The notes below the pieces were generated by a model. It was not told the origin of the DNA, did no database searches, and worked only from the letters and a program-made list of their open reading frames with translations. A program made the position numbers and the translations under genes. Shown in pieces: positions 1-12,733 of a stretch of 64,000 nucleotides of DNA (its first letter is position 1; every line of letters begins with the position of its first letter). This DNA comes from Stictocephala bisonia (taxonomy: Eukaryota; Arthropoda; Insecta; Hemiptera; Membracidae). The stretch lies in contig JAQJVL010000085.1 in assembly GCA_035578905.1 (NCBI GenBank), positions 492,501 to 556,500 of the forward strand. The letters run 5' to 3'.

Positions 1-1510
1 TAAAAGGAAAATGTTTGATTATTTTCATATGAAAATGACAAAGAACATCTGATACCGTTGATGTAAAAACATAAAATCCCATAATTTGAGTGCTAATTAA
101 GTTTGTTTGTTTTCGTATTAAAGGAGATGATACTAATAATCCATTGAATTCACGCTTAGAGTATAGTATCTAGAATTAGAACGAAGTATTATATAGCGTA
201 CATTTTTATATAGACATTAGTTTAATAGCTCTTATATACTAACAGGGCCTACATTTTTAGCTGTCAACACAGTTATCATAAATATCATAAATAATCATAA
301 ATATTTTCCGATTGAATCCTGGTACGTACCAATATATGATTAAATCTTTTAGACAGTTTTAAAAATGTATTTGCCGTAGCTACTCAAAAATAAACTAACT
401 AAAACCTACATAGAAAGAAACATATCATAACTATCATTAAAACCAGCGATCATACTTAGAATTTTTTAATACAAGAAAAAATATTATACCATGTATCTGA
501 TGAAATTATTCGTATTTACATGTATTACTGATATTCTAAGAAATAAATTATTTTGAGTAAATTGGTTCAAATTATTACATCAAAAACTGTTGCACTTATT
601 TTATTGTTTACGTATACCTGTCACCGTTCATGTAAAGATAGGAACATGTACATGCACTAAATATACGCTCCAAGGAAGATTCAATTTAGATTATAGCTTT
701 TATAGGTCGAAGCGTTTACGATAACATTTTCGATTAGAATCGTAACCTCTTCAGAATTCAACTTAGCATGTGTCGTAGGTTTGAATAATGAATAATATGA
801 GTATAGAGAGTTTGCTTGACAAAAAAAGTCATGAGGCATTAAAGTATGAAATTTAAAATTTACATTGCAAGTAATTAGTAAAATTTACATATAAAACATT
901 ATGTATGACTAGGTTGATTAACAATTACAATTATTGTTGATGACAGTAGTAATAAAAAATAGTAAGTAATTAATAGGTAGGAACTTGTTATTGGTCAAAA
1001 GTGAACGCTATATAAAAAAAGATTGAACAAAAAGCTTGCAGAGAAATATGTTATTCATAATTTGCCTACTTATTATGCCAAATACGTCCTGAAATAAATT
1101 GTTTACCAAACAAAAATATTGTTTCTACTTGTTCTGATAAGATAAATAGTAAACTGATGTTGTTGTAGTAACTATAATATTTATAAAATTTATGAAATAA
1201 CTCTTTAAAAAAACTAATCAAACAAAACAAAACACTTCGAGAGTTAAGATTATATTCTATTCGATTCACTAATCGTCCAGTAATTGAAAAAGAGCATTCT
1301 TTAACTTGACCAATCTTTTGAATAAAGCTTTGGGTAATTGTTTAGGAAAGCTTATCTCTTTTGACTGAGCTTATAGACATTCGCAGCAGTGTCTTTAAAG
1401 TTTTTGAGTTTGTTTCAGATGGAATGTACTGACTATAATTTCTTCGATAGTAAAAAAAAGTAAAGATAATTATGAACAACCTTAATTTTTAACTGTAGGT
1501 TCTGGAATAC
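1..1510. other. AT-rich intronic sequence, nothing recognised
   Basis: Unique-looking AT-rich sequence with stops in all frames. The open stretch at 1066-1269 on the minus strand is short, low in complexity and resembles no family I know. Confidence 0.5.
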
Positions 1511-2291
1511 TACAATACATGTAGTTTGTATACATGTAAAACTATTTCGGAAACGTACAAATTATACGGAGTTTCGTGAATATTTTAGTCATTTTAGTAC
1601 GTTATATAATACATGTAGTTTGTATACATGTAAAACTATTTCGGAAACGTACAAATTATACGGAGTTTCGTGAATATTTTAGCCATTTTAGTACGTTATA
1701 TAATACATGTAGTTTGTATACATGTAAAACTATTTCGGAAACGTACAAATTATACGGAGTTTCGTGAATATTTTAGCCATTTTAGTACGTTATATAATAC
1801 ATGTAGTTTGTATACATGTAAAACTATTTCGGAAACGTACAAATTATACGGAGTTTCGTGAATATTTTAGCCATTTTAGTACGTTATATAATACATGTAG
1901 TTTGTATACATGTAAAACTATTTCGGAAACGTACAAATTATACGGAGTTTCGTGAATATTTTAGCCATTTTAGTACGTTATATAATACATGTAGTTTGTA
2001 TACATGTAAAACTATTGTTTGTATACATGTAAAACTATTTCGGAAACGTACAAATTATACGGAGTTTCGTGAATATTTTAGTCATTTTAGTACGTTATAT
2101 AATACATGTAGTTTGTATACATGTAAAACTATTTCGGAAACGTACAAATTATACGGAGTTTCGTGAATATTTTAGCCATTTTAGTACGTTATATAATACG
2201 TGTAGTTTGTATACATGTAAAACTATTTCGGAAACGTACAAATTATCCGGAGTTTCGTGAATATTTTATCAATTTTATTACTTTATAAAAT
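1511..2291. repeat. 94-bp minisatellite, about 8 copies
   Basis: A 94-bp unit containing ACATGTAGTTTGTATACATG and CGGAGTTTCGTGAATATTTT repeats head to tail with very few substitutions. Each unit carries two short palindromes (ACATGT and GTATAC) that together form an inverted repeat of about 8 bp. One copy, near 2013-2035, contains a 23-bp internal duplication (GTTTGTATACATGTAAAACT...). Because 94 is not a multiple of three, the 63-codon open frames in each copy end at the same place and are not genes. The last unit decays after about 2262 into similar but diverged sequence. Confidence 0.95.
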
Positions 2292-3580
2292 AAATTTTCT
2301 GTGGAAAAATAAAACTGTGATGAAGAGTGGTAGAGGAGAAGATTGGAGAGTTTGTCCGTAAAGTGACCACAGCAGAATTCCGTATTCATGAGGCCCCACC
2401 AGTCCCCGGGCCCCAGCGCTCAGCCACGTCGGACGTTAACTAAGTAAAATAATGTGAAAGTTGAAGAACTACTGTTAGTTCACTTCACATATGAAGTTAT
2501 CGACCACTGGACTGAAGTATTTTGTATCAGAAACAAGTTGGTAATTAATGTTAAGTACATTAAACAATTAAAACCAAATCCTTAATCTCCTGTTTGTACC
2601 TAAATCACAGGTATGTCTAAAATATGTGAGTGATGAGACTTAACGGTAGCAAATTATGTTAAAAACTCTTCAGAATATATTATTTATTAGTATTATTAGT
2701 ACATTACAAGCATCGAAGAACCTGAATGGACTCTTTTTACATTTACCTTCTATGAAATTTATGGGTAAGGGTTTAAAATTAAAATTAATAATCTTTTAAT
2801 ATATCGTATAGAATAGTTTGAATAGTGAACATGTTCAGATATGAAATAAAGTAGTGGTAATCTTAAAATAAATTTACTCTCTTGGAAACTAGACTAATAT
2901 ATAGTGATACTGTTCAGTTTTGAAGAGGTCCTTTATCTATATAATTTCTACTGTTTTGTACAACCACATTTGGTTACTCATATTTATGTAAATATTAAAT
3001 TTTTCCTACAAAAACGCATCCTACAATAGTTTTATACGAGCAAAATACTTTAAAAAAGCTTTAATATTATAATTTGTACAAACACCATTGAAATAAAAAT
3101 TAATTTTGATTTTAAATTATACGATTAAAAAGTGTTCATTTTCTGCTCTATATTCTTGATGGAATTGGTTAGGCTGTAAATAGAAAGTCATTTTTTAGTA
3201 AATTCTATAAATTTAATTTTCATTAAGAGCACTTTATCCGGTTAAGGCATCTTCGGTTGTAAATGAGAACAATCAAAAGCACAACATTTCATGAGAATGA
3301 ATCAAAAGCTAGGTGAGAATCACTGCTAAACAAAGCAAAATATTTCAATGGCTGCCAATCATTGACTACTATTGTGCATGCATTAGTACAGAAGCAGTGC
3401 TTTTGGTTGTTAAACATGTGTCATTGAACTCAAAGTCTGCACTGAGGTTCGTTCATTGTCTACTATTAACTTTTGCAATGTTTCCAATAAACATAGAAAT
3501 AAAATAGAACAAACATGTGTGTTCTTACTAGAGTTTGAAAGATTCTTAAAAATTGCAAAACTATTTAAAGTTCAGAAGAT
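2292..3580. other. Intronic sequence with one GC-rich patch
   Basis: Mostly AT-rich. A compact GC-rich patch at about 2385-2445 (runs such as CCCCGGGCCCC) stands out sharply. Its reverse complement is open for about 50 codons in one frame, but I do not recognise the peptide and see no clear splice-site pair. It is most likely a transposon remnant. The rest shows nothing. Confidence 0.45.
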
Positions 3581-6500
3581 TGTATATTAATCCACCAACT
3601 ACTATCATATCTTATTACTCGGTTTATGAAGACACTAGCCCATTTGCTATAAAGCAATAAAACACAAACTGGCAATTCGTCTTCCTCAGAGTATAATAGG
3701 CAATATTATATCTGTACCACCTGTATATTCCTATACCACCTACTACTATATCTTGTTACTCCGTTTATGAAGACACTAGCCCAGTTGCTACAGGTTATAA
3801 TGCAATAAAACACAAACTAGCAATTCGTCTTCCTCAGAGTATAATAGGCAATATTATATCTGTATCACCTGTATATTCCTACACCACCTACTACTACATC
3901 TTGTTACTCGGTTTATGAAGACACAGCCCATTTGCTATAAAGCAATAAAACACAAACTAGCAATTCGTCTTCCTCAGAGTATAATAGGCAATATTATATC
4001 TGTACCACCTGTATATTCCTATACCAACTACTACTACATCTTGTTACTCGGTTTATGAAGACACTAGCCCAGTTGCTACAGGTTATAATGCAATAAAACA
4101 CAAACTGGCAATTCGTCTTCCTCAGAGTATAATAGGCAATATTATATCTGTACCACCTGTATATTCCTATACCACCTACTACTATATCTTGTTACTCCGT
4201 TTATGAAGACACTAGCCCAGTTGCTACAGGTTATAATGCAATAAAACACAAACTAGCAATTCGTCTTCCTCAGAGTATAATAGGCAATATTATATCTGTA
4301 TCACCTGTATATTCCTACACCACCTACTACTACATCTTGTTACTCGGTTTATGAAGACACTAGCCCATTTGCTATAAAGCAATAAAACACAAACTGGCAA
4401 TTCGTCTTCCTCAGAGTATAATAGGCAATATTATATCTGTACCACCTGTATATTCCTATACCACCTACTACTATATCTTGTTACTCCGTTTATGAAGACA
4501 CTAGCCCAGTTGCTACAGGTTATAATGCCATTAAACACAAAATGGCAATTCGTTTTCCTCAGAGTATAATAGGCAATATTATATCTGTACCACCTGTATA
4601 TTCCTACACCACCTACTACTACATCTTGTTACTCGGTTTATGAAGACACTAGCCCAGTTGCTACAGGTTATAATGCCATAAAACACAAACTGGCAATTCG
4701 TTTTCCTCAGAGTATAAAGGCAATATTATATCTGTACCACCTGTATATTCCTACACCACCTACTACTACATCTTGTTACTCCGTTTATGAAGACACTAGC
4801 CCAGTTGCTACAGGTTATAATGTCATAAAACACAAACTAGCAATTCGTCTTCCTCAGAGTATAATAGGCAATATTATATCTGTACCACCTGTATATTCCT
4901 ACACCACCTACTACTACATCTTGTTACTCGGTTTATGAAGACACTAGCCCATTTGCTATAAAGCAATAAAACACAAACTGGCAATTCGTCTTCCTCAGAG
5001 TATAATAGGCAATATTATATCTGTACCACCTGTATATTCCTATACCACATACTACTACATCTTGTTACTCGGTTTATGAAGACACTAGCCCAGTTGCTAC
5101 AGGTTATAATGTCATAAAACACAAACTGGTAATTCGTTTTCCTCAGAGTATAATAGGCAATATTATATCTGTACCACCTGTATATTCCTACACCACCTAC
5201 TACTACATCTTGTTACTCGGTTTATGAAGACACTAGCCCAGTTGCTACAGGTTATAATGCAATAAAACACAAACTGGCAATTCGTCTTCCTCAGAGTATA
5301 ATAGGCAATATTATATCCGTATCACCTGTATATTCCTACACCGCCTACTACTACATCTTGTTACTCGGTTTATGAAGACACTAGCCCAGTTGCTACAGGT
5401 TATAATGCAATAAAACACAAACTGGCAATTCGTCTTCCTCAGAGTATAATAGGCAATATTATATCTGTACCACCTGTATATTCCTACACCACCTACTACT
5501 ACATCTTGTTACTCGGTTTATGAAGACACTAGCCCAGTTGCTACAGGTTATAATGCAATAAAACACAAACTGGCAATTCGTCTTCCTCAAAGTATAATAG
5601 GCAATATTATATCTGTACCACCTGTATATTCCTACACCGCCTACTACTACATCTTGTTACTCGGTTTATGAAGACACTAGCCCAGTTGCTACAGGTTATA
5701 ATGCCATTAAACACAAACTGGCAATTCGTTTTCCTCAGAGTATAATAGGCAATATTATATCTGTACCACCTGTGTATTCCTACACCACCTACTACTACAT
5801 CTTGTTACTCGGTTTATGAAGACACTAGCCCAGTTGCTACAGGTTATAATGTCATAAAACACAAACTGGTAATTCGTTTTCCTCAGAGTATAATAGGCAA
5901 TATTATATCTGTACCACCTGTATATTCCTACACCACCTACTACTACATCTTGTTACTCGGTTTATGAAGACACTAGCCCAGTTGCTACAGGTTATATTGC
6001 AATAAAACACAAACTGGCAATTCGTCTTCCTCAGAGTATAATAGGCAATATTATATCTGTACCACCTGTATATTCCTACACCACCTACTACTACATCTTG
6101 TTACTCGGTTTATGAAGACACTAGCCCAGTTGCTACAGGTTATAATGCCATAAAACACAAACTGGCCATTCGTCTATCTCAGAGTATAATAGGCAATATT
6201 ATATCTGTACCACCTGTATATTCCTACACCACCTACTACTACATCTTGTTACTCGGTTTATGAAGACACTAGCCCAGTTGCTACAGGTTATAATGCCATA
6301 AAACACAAAATGGCAATTCGTCTTCCTCAGAGTATAATAGGCAATATTATATCTGTACCACCTGTATATTCCTACACCACCTACTACTACATCTTGTTAC
6401 TCCGTTTATGAAGAAACTAGCCCAGTTGCTACAGGTTATAATGCCATAAAACACAAACTGGCAATTCGTCTTCCTCAGAGTATAAAGGCAATATTATATC

Positions 6501-7842
6501 TGTACCACCTGTATAATCCTACACCACCTACTACTACATCTTGTTACTCGGTTTATGAAGACACTAGCCCAGTTGCTACAGGTTATAATGCCATAAAACA
6601 CAAACTGGCAATTCGTCTATCTCAGAGTATAATAGGCAATATTATATCTGTACCACCTGTATATTCCTACACCACCTACTACTACATCTTGTTACTCGGT
6701 TTATGAAGACACTAGCCCATTTGCTATAAAGCAATAAAACACAAACTGGCAATTCGTCTTCCTCAGAGTATAATAGGCAATATTATATCTGTACCACCTG
6801 TATATTCCTACACCACCTACTACTACATCTTGTTACTCCGTTTATGAAGACACTAGCCCAGTTGCTACAGGTTATAATGCCATAAAACACAAACTGGCAA
6901 TTCGTCTTCTTCAGAGTATGAAGGCAATATTTTATCTGTACCACCTGTATATTCCTACACCACCTACTACTACATCTTGTTACTCGGTTTATGAAGACAC
7001 TAGCCCAGTTGCTACAGGTTATAATGCAATAAAACACAAACTAGCAATTCGTCTTCCTCAGAGTATAATAGGCAATATTATATCTGTACCACCTGTATAT
7101 TCCTACACCACCTACTACTACATCTTGTTACTCGGTTTATGAAGACACTAGCCCAGTTGCTACAGGTTATAATGCCATTAAAGACAAACTGGCAATTCGT
7201 TTTCCTCAGAGTATAATAGGCAATATTATATCTGTACCACCTTTATATTCCTACACCACCTACTACTACACCTTGTTACTCGGTTTATGAAGACACTAGC
7301 CCAGTTGCTACAGGTTATAATGCCATAAAACACAAACTGGCAATTCGTTTTCCTTAGAGTATAATAGGCAATATTATATCTGTAACACCTGTATATTCCT
7401 AAACCACCTACTACTACATCTTGTTACTCGGTTTATGAAGACACTAGCCCAGTTGCTACAGGTTATAATGCCATAAAACACAAACTGGCAATTCGTTTTC
7501 CTCAGAGTATAATAGGCAATATTATATCTGTACCACCTGTATATTCCTAAACCACCTACTACTACATCTTGTTACTCGGTTTATGAAGACAGTAGCCCAG
7601 TTGCTACAGCTTATAATTCATAAAACACAAACTGGCAATTCGTCTATCTCAGAGTATGAAGGCAATATTATATCTGTACCAGCTGTAGATTCCTACACCA
7701 CCTACTACTACATCTTGTTACTCGGTTTATGAAGACACTAGCCCAGTTGCTACAGGTTATAATGCCATAAAACACAAACTGGCAATTCGTCTTCCTTAGT
7801 GTATGATGGCAATATTTTATTTGTACCGACCGTATATAGGTT
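3581..7842. repeat. 148-bp minisatellite/satellite array, about 29 copies
   Basis: A unit of 148 bp runs from ACCACCTACTACTACATCTT through CTAGCCCAGTTGCTACAGG and CAGAGTATAATAGGCAATAT to CCACCTGTATATTCCTA. A shorter variant of about 140 bp reads CCCATTTGCTATAAAGCAAT in the middle. Longer and shorter variants are interspersed, most often at the left side (3.6-5.0 kb) and again near 6.7 kb. Copies differ by only a few percent. The edges (3581-3660 and 7790-7842) are more diverged. Open frames of 74-84 codons on both strands within the array have no conserved start or stop and are by-products. The unit is almost exactly the DNA length of a nucleosome core. Confidence 0.97.
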
Positions 7843-10639
7843 ATAATTTTTCTTGTATAGGCCTATATATCCGCATTTCCTTTCTTCACCCACATACCTT
7901 TGATTCAATATTCCCTTTCTTTTAAAAGTACTATAAATGTTCAACATATCAGTGCCATTTGCTATTTCTTATGTTTCCAATATAATGTAACTGTATATTT
8001 TAAGAACAGTATATCATATAAAGTTTTCAATCAAATAATAATTCTCTGGTTTTGTTAAAACGTTAATCATCCGACAGATACTGTCCAGAAAAAAACATAT
8101 TAAAAGATACAGAAATGCTTATAATTTGATAGTCACAAAATTAATCGGTTGAATGTCGAAAATGACCGTGTTGTTTGTTCAGTCCAAAACAAAGCAATGC
8201 AGCTACTTAAGTTGGTGACTGCTTAGTTGTCCTGAAGGATGCGCAACGGAGACTTGGGCCTAGTAAGCGGATTGTGGTGGTTTATACCATGGGAGTAGGG
8301 ATCGTCGTAGGCCAGTTCCCTGTGGGTTCTTCCCTCAGCCCACCACGCATGTTAGATTGTGATGTAATCATTAGTAGTAATTATCGAAGCACTGCTATTA
8401 ATTGTAATGTCAGTAAATAGTTTAACATAAATTATCTGTATTGTAATCAAGTTTGTAAAAAAAAATCATAATATGCTCATATTTTCTTTTAAAGTGAATC
8501 ATTCTTACTTAGAATAAGCCGTAATAAAAAAACAGTAACTGTAAATAACACAGAATTAATTAAATAAATATTTAATACAACAATGTAAAAAATGAGGAAT
8601 ATAAATAAGATAAAGTGTAAATGTTAGCTAATTTAATGTTAAATTTCACTTTAACATTATTTTAACATTATTCACACTTTATACACTTATACATTATATA
8701 CATTATACACTTTATACATTATACACTTTAACATTATTCACTTTAACATTAGCCTTCTGAAATGGAAACTACGAATAAAATGGCATTGCTTTTAATTCCA
8801 AAGGTACGACATTAAATAAAAATATATACAATTATAATTTGTAGAAGTGATTATTAAAAATATATTTATTTTCAAAACTTTAAAGATATTATCATTTCAC
8901 ATGTGTGATGTTTTATACATATTGGGTTGTGTTTCATGATGTTTTTAAACCCTGGTTTTAACGTTTTGCGAATTTCCGAATATGAGTTGCCTTTACCTTG
9001 TACGATTGTCGTTTATTCTACGTAGCTTACATTCGGGGTAGACATTAGCTGTGTTTATTATTAGTATAATATAAGCATTTAAATTGATCATTTAGTTTGT
9101 TAGCGTCATAATTGACAGTTCTCATAGCTTTAGTACCTGACCTCAAAGTACGATAGTTCCAGTTTTTTATTTTTTTTACGGATTTAAATTTTTTTTTATC
9201 TTTAAGTAAATATATCATAAGTGTGATTAGTAAATTAATAATACATGCTAATCTTAATGTAATATATGTATACCTATATATACCTACAGAGATGCCTGTT
9301 TGCAATTAAACTGTATTAAGTTGGAGTGTTTTTAATTTGTTTATTAATTTTTTTTTATGTATGGTAGGAAAATACTTGTTTTGTAAATCCATTCTGTTTG
9401 TTATTTTCTTTCTTACAAGAAGCAAATTTTTACTTGTATGTTCATTAACGTGTAACCCTAAAAATTAGAGTAAAAAAATAACCTATTATTTCTCATTACA
9501 TATGTGATGTTTACTTTTATTTCATATGTATCATCGCATAAAGTTTCAGAAAACAATTTCAACTGTTGTCATAAATATCTACGAGTACCAATATTCCATT
9601 ACCTAGTTTAGTATTTATTAGATAAACCATGTAAACATTGGTATCTCAATTATAGTCTGCCTATTTCTGAACAATTCTCGGCATGGCAGATAAGTGAAGC
9701 CTTCTACAGTAGTCGACCTTGCTTTTGAGGCTTCAGTCAAGTGCATTTGACATTAGGCTCGCCTGTCCCCCTCCCCTCCTTCGGGTGACGTTGCAAATGC
9801 CAACCCTTCCAGCTATTGATAGAGCTTTGTTATGTGGTAGTCCCTTTACTGAGTTACAAAACAGCTTTTGGTGTTACCTTCATAATTACAATATTTGTTA
9901 GTTCCGACAGTATAACAGGCATTATTTTCGCATTCAGTATATCGCATAATTTTTTATTAATTTATTTTCGTAATGATGAAATATATAAACTTATGATTGA
10001 TTCTTGTAAACTTAGTTTGAAAATGCAATGTTAGTTAGTATGCATGTTTTTAAATTTGTATATTAAATAATGAACATCTCATTAAGTGATAGAGTATGTT
10101 GACACTACACAGACGTAAAATATCACTTAAACATTTTATTATAATCAGTATATTTTTTCAAATTATATTAAAAAAAGTGTTATTTTAGTTTTAAAATCAT
10201 GTAATTTTTATATTCAAATTGGACATAATGTAAATAAAATTAGTAAAATGAGCCTTTACAATTAAATTAGCATTCTTGAACTCCTTATGTATACAAAAGC
10301 AACTATACAATTGCAAATATTTATTTGTAACAATTGAAAATGTATAAACTGAATTAACTAGTAAATAGCTGTGAATCAATTTATGTTCTATAAATCTTAC
10401 TTGTATAGCTTGACTTGGTCCCTTTATGAAACGTAAGTTCATTTATGGTTCTGAATAGTGCATTCAGTTATTTATTTTCACTTCAAGTTATGCACGATAT
10501 GTTTACTAACAATCCCAGAACCTATAATGATGAACATTATTTTTATCCCTATCCCATATTTACACTGCATTTCATTATCAGTGCAAATATGAATTTTGTT
10601 TGTATGTTATAAACAGTAAGTTTCGTTTGTCTTTTAAAA
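7843..10639. other. AT-rich intronic sequence with one GC-rich patch
   Basis: Mostly AT-rich, unrecognised. A GC-richer patch at about 8225-8345 (around GCGCAACGGAGACTTGGGCC and CAGCCCACCACGCATG) looks like a mobile-element remnant but could not be assigned. A simple-sequence stretch lies at 8640-8760 and is listed separately. No exon with paired splice sites was found. Confidence 0.45.
8640..8760. repeat. Simple repeat around ACACTTTATACATTAT
   Basis: Degenerate short-period repeat of TTAACATTA and CACTTTATACATTA motifs, about 12-16 bp per unit, flanked on the left by an inverted partner (AATGTTAAA then TTTAACATT). Confidence 0.8.
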
Positions 10640-10850
10640 GGGAGATATACTCAGTTAAGACACTGTTCCCCGCGCCTGCTTAGACGAGCCATTTTTGTTT
10701 TGAAGGCTTTTTGGACCAACTGCTTAACGTAACTTCCGAACCTCGGGAGCGGCACAGAGGTAAAATCTGTTATAGTCACGCTGGGAATAGAACCCAGACC
10801 AGACGTGTGACAAGCCACCGCAATAGCCCCTTAGCTATGGCCGCTCCTTT
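10640..10850 (-). mobile_element. tRNA-derived SINE, minus strand
   Basis: Read on the minus strand, TAGCTAAGGGG (within 10826-10840) matches the RNA polymerase III A box, and GGTTCTATTCC (within 10783-10796) matches the B box at tRNA-like spacing. The B box sits in a perfect T-arm: CTGGG, a 7-base loop, then CCCAG. There is no paired acceptor stem, so this is not a working tRNA gene. A GC-richer non-tRNA body follows to about 10640. The A box end lies about 40 bp from the palindrome at 10893. Confidence 0.6.
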
Positions 10851-10892
10851 ATATGGAGTGTATATATGGATTATAAACATAAACAGAATATG

Positions 10893-11088
10893 TAATATGT
10901 TCAAATTATATAATTTACAATAAAACCAATATATTTTTAATTTTTAACTAGGCCTTTCGTCAGCAAAGCTGGCATCATCAGGCAACACATCATTGTTGCC
11001 TGATGATGCCAGCTTTGCTGGCGAAAGGCCTAGTTAAAAATTAAAAATATATTGGTTTTATTGTAAATTATATAATTTGAACATATTA
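10893..11088. repeat. Near-perfect 196-bp palindrome, 94-bp arms, 8-bp spacer
   Basis: The left arm 10893-10986 and right arm 10995-11088 are reverse complements with a single mismatch (CTTTCGTCAGC versus CTTTCGCCAGC). They are separated by ACATCATT. The inner part of each arm carries CTGATGATGCCAGC, TTT, GCTGGCGAAAGG, which is itself a smaller stem-loop. The outer part is AT-rich. Such a closely spaced palindrome is either a recent inverted duplication or a fold-back element. Confidence 0.97.
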
Positions 11089-11835
11089 TTAAGTGACCAA
11101 TATCAACTCTCAACTTCACTACTGAAATGACACTCAAGAATATGTAAGTTGACAATGGTTTGAACACATTAATCATATAGTTATAGTATCTAAATAGTTC
11201 TATTCCTGAAGTCACGTAAATATGTGTCAAGAAGCGACAGTATGTTGGCCATCGAAATTGTCCAACTAAACACAAATTTCATTACGGCTAACAGAACTCA
11301 TTAAGTGTAAGTGAGACCTACCCTTTGTAAGGACCTGATTGTCATACCTGGCCACCCGACACTCCTCAGCCCATCACTCCACTATTATTGAACTGTACAT
11401 CGTTACAGTGTCCTGTCTGTCGTCCCCTTGGAATTTGTTGGACATACGAGTAATCTTGAGAACGTTAATTTAGCAATCCCTTACTCGAATATGGTCAAAT
11501 TAAATCTAGGATAACTTTAAAAAATTGCTGTACTTAATATATTTGACTTTTTATCAGAAGCAAACGTCTGCTCTGGCTGAATTAAAATCGCTAATTATTT
11601 TAATAAATTTGAATAAGCAAGTATATTCTGCAAACTACACCCAAATTTCCTTACAAAGAACTTTAAATACCTTAGTCACCACCGATTGTTTCAAAATGTT
11701 TAACATTTGTTTTTAAGCTTGAATCGACCCAGTATTTCAAAAGGAATGTAATGAACTATTTTGATGTATGTTTAAATGGAAATATGACTTGTAATTCACA
11801 TTTAAGTAATGAACTGTCTTAAACAGTGTCTTAAA
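11089..11835. other. Intronic sequence, nothing recognised
   Basis: AT-rich with a moderately GC-richer stretch at 11330-11450. No exon, repeat or transposon recognised. Confidence 0.4.
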
Positions 11836-12733
11836 TTATATCTGGAAACACTTAAACCTTTTCTTTTATTAATCAAAATATAAATTCGAAACTATTACAA
11901 ACTTAATAGCTCTTGGACACGTTCTTTTTCGAACAATATTTGGTCATTTCACACTAACGGAGGACGTCCAGTCGAAGGAATTGTCAATATTCTTTATGGA
12001 AGCCTGTACCTTGTGATACATCACTTATAGTGAACAGAATTGAATGACACAAAAACTTCATCTGTAAGGAATCGCTCTATCTTAAAATAGAGCGCTTTGA
12101 ATTTTGAAAATAGTAGATACTAAACAATGTAATTTTAACGTCATTGTCAAGCTGAAAAACGAGGCAGTGCAAACATTTACTTTTTCACCAAGTGGTGTTA
12201 AAAGGCTACTGTTAAGCCTTTCTCTAACATCATAAATACATTTTTACAAGAAATTAGTAATATAAATCATTATTTAAACTTTTATTGTAATAAAAAATTA
12301 TTATAATTTTATTAATAAAACCAGCACAAAATTAAAATTTAGTTTTATACCAATTAAACTTTTTTAAAAGTTTTAGGAAGTTTACTGTAAACTAGGAACT
12401 TTACATTACTGTGGCAAGAACCAAGTTGAAATAAAATTGTTGAATATCACCAATTGTCAATACTCAAATTACTCTATTTTCTGATTGTGTGATTCCTTAG
12501 AGATGCAGTTTGTGGCATTCAATTCAGTTCACTATAAAATTTACAGTGATGTATCACAAGTTATATGCTTCCATAAAGAATATTGATTAAACCCTCGATA
12601 GGACGTCCCCCGTTAGTATAAGATGATCAAACAATGTTCCAAAAAGTAGTTGCCCAATCCCTATCACGATTGTAAAAAGTTTCGAATTTATATTTCAATG
12701 AGTTAAGAATATATTTAGATGTTTCCAGACATA
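11836..12733. mobile_element. Non-autonomous hairpin element with long terminal inverted repeats
   Basis: The left end (TCTGGAAACACTTAAA at 11841) and right end (reverse complement TCTGGAAACATCTAAATA, ending near 12729) begin an imperfect inverted repeat of roughly 240 bp per arm. It includes AATATAAATTCGAAAC, CACTAACGGAGGACGTCC (right: TACTAACGGGGGACGTCC), CAATATTCTTTATGGAAGC and CTTGTGATACATCACT. The centre is AT-rich without a reading frame. This is the structure of a MITE or fold-back element; no transposase is present, so the superfamily is unknown. Confidence 0.8.

Noticed and set aside
3581..7842. CRISPR-like regular repeats
   Set aside because: Units are contiguous with no unique spacers, and the genome is eukaryotic. 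The same applies to all other arrays here.
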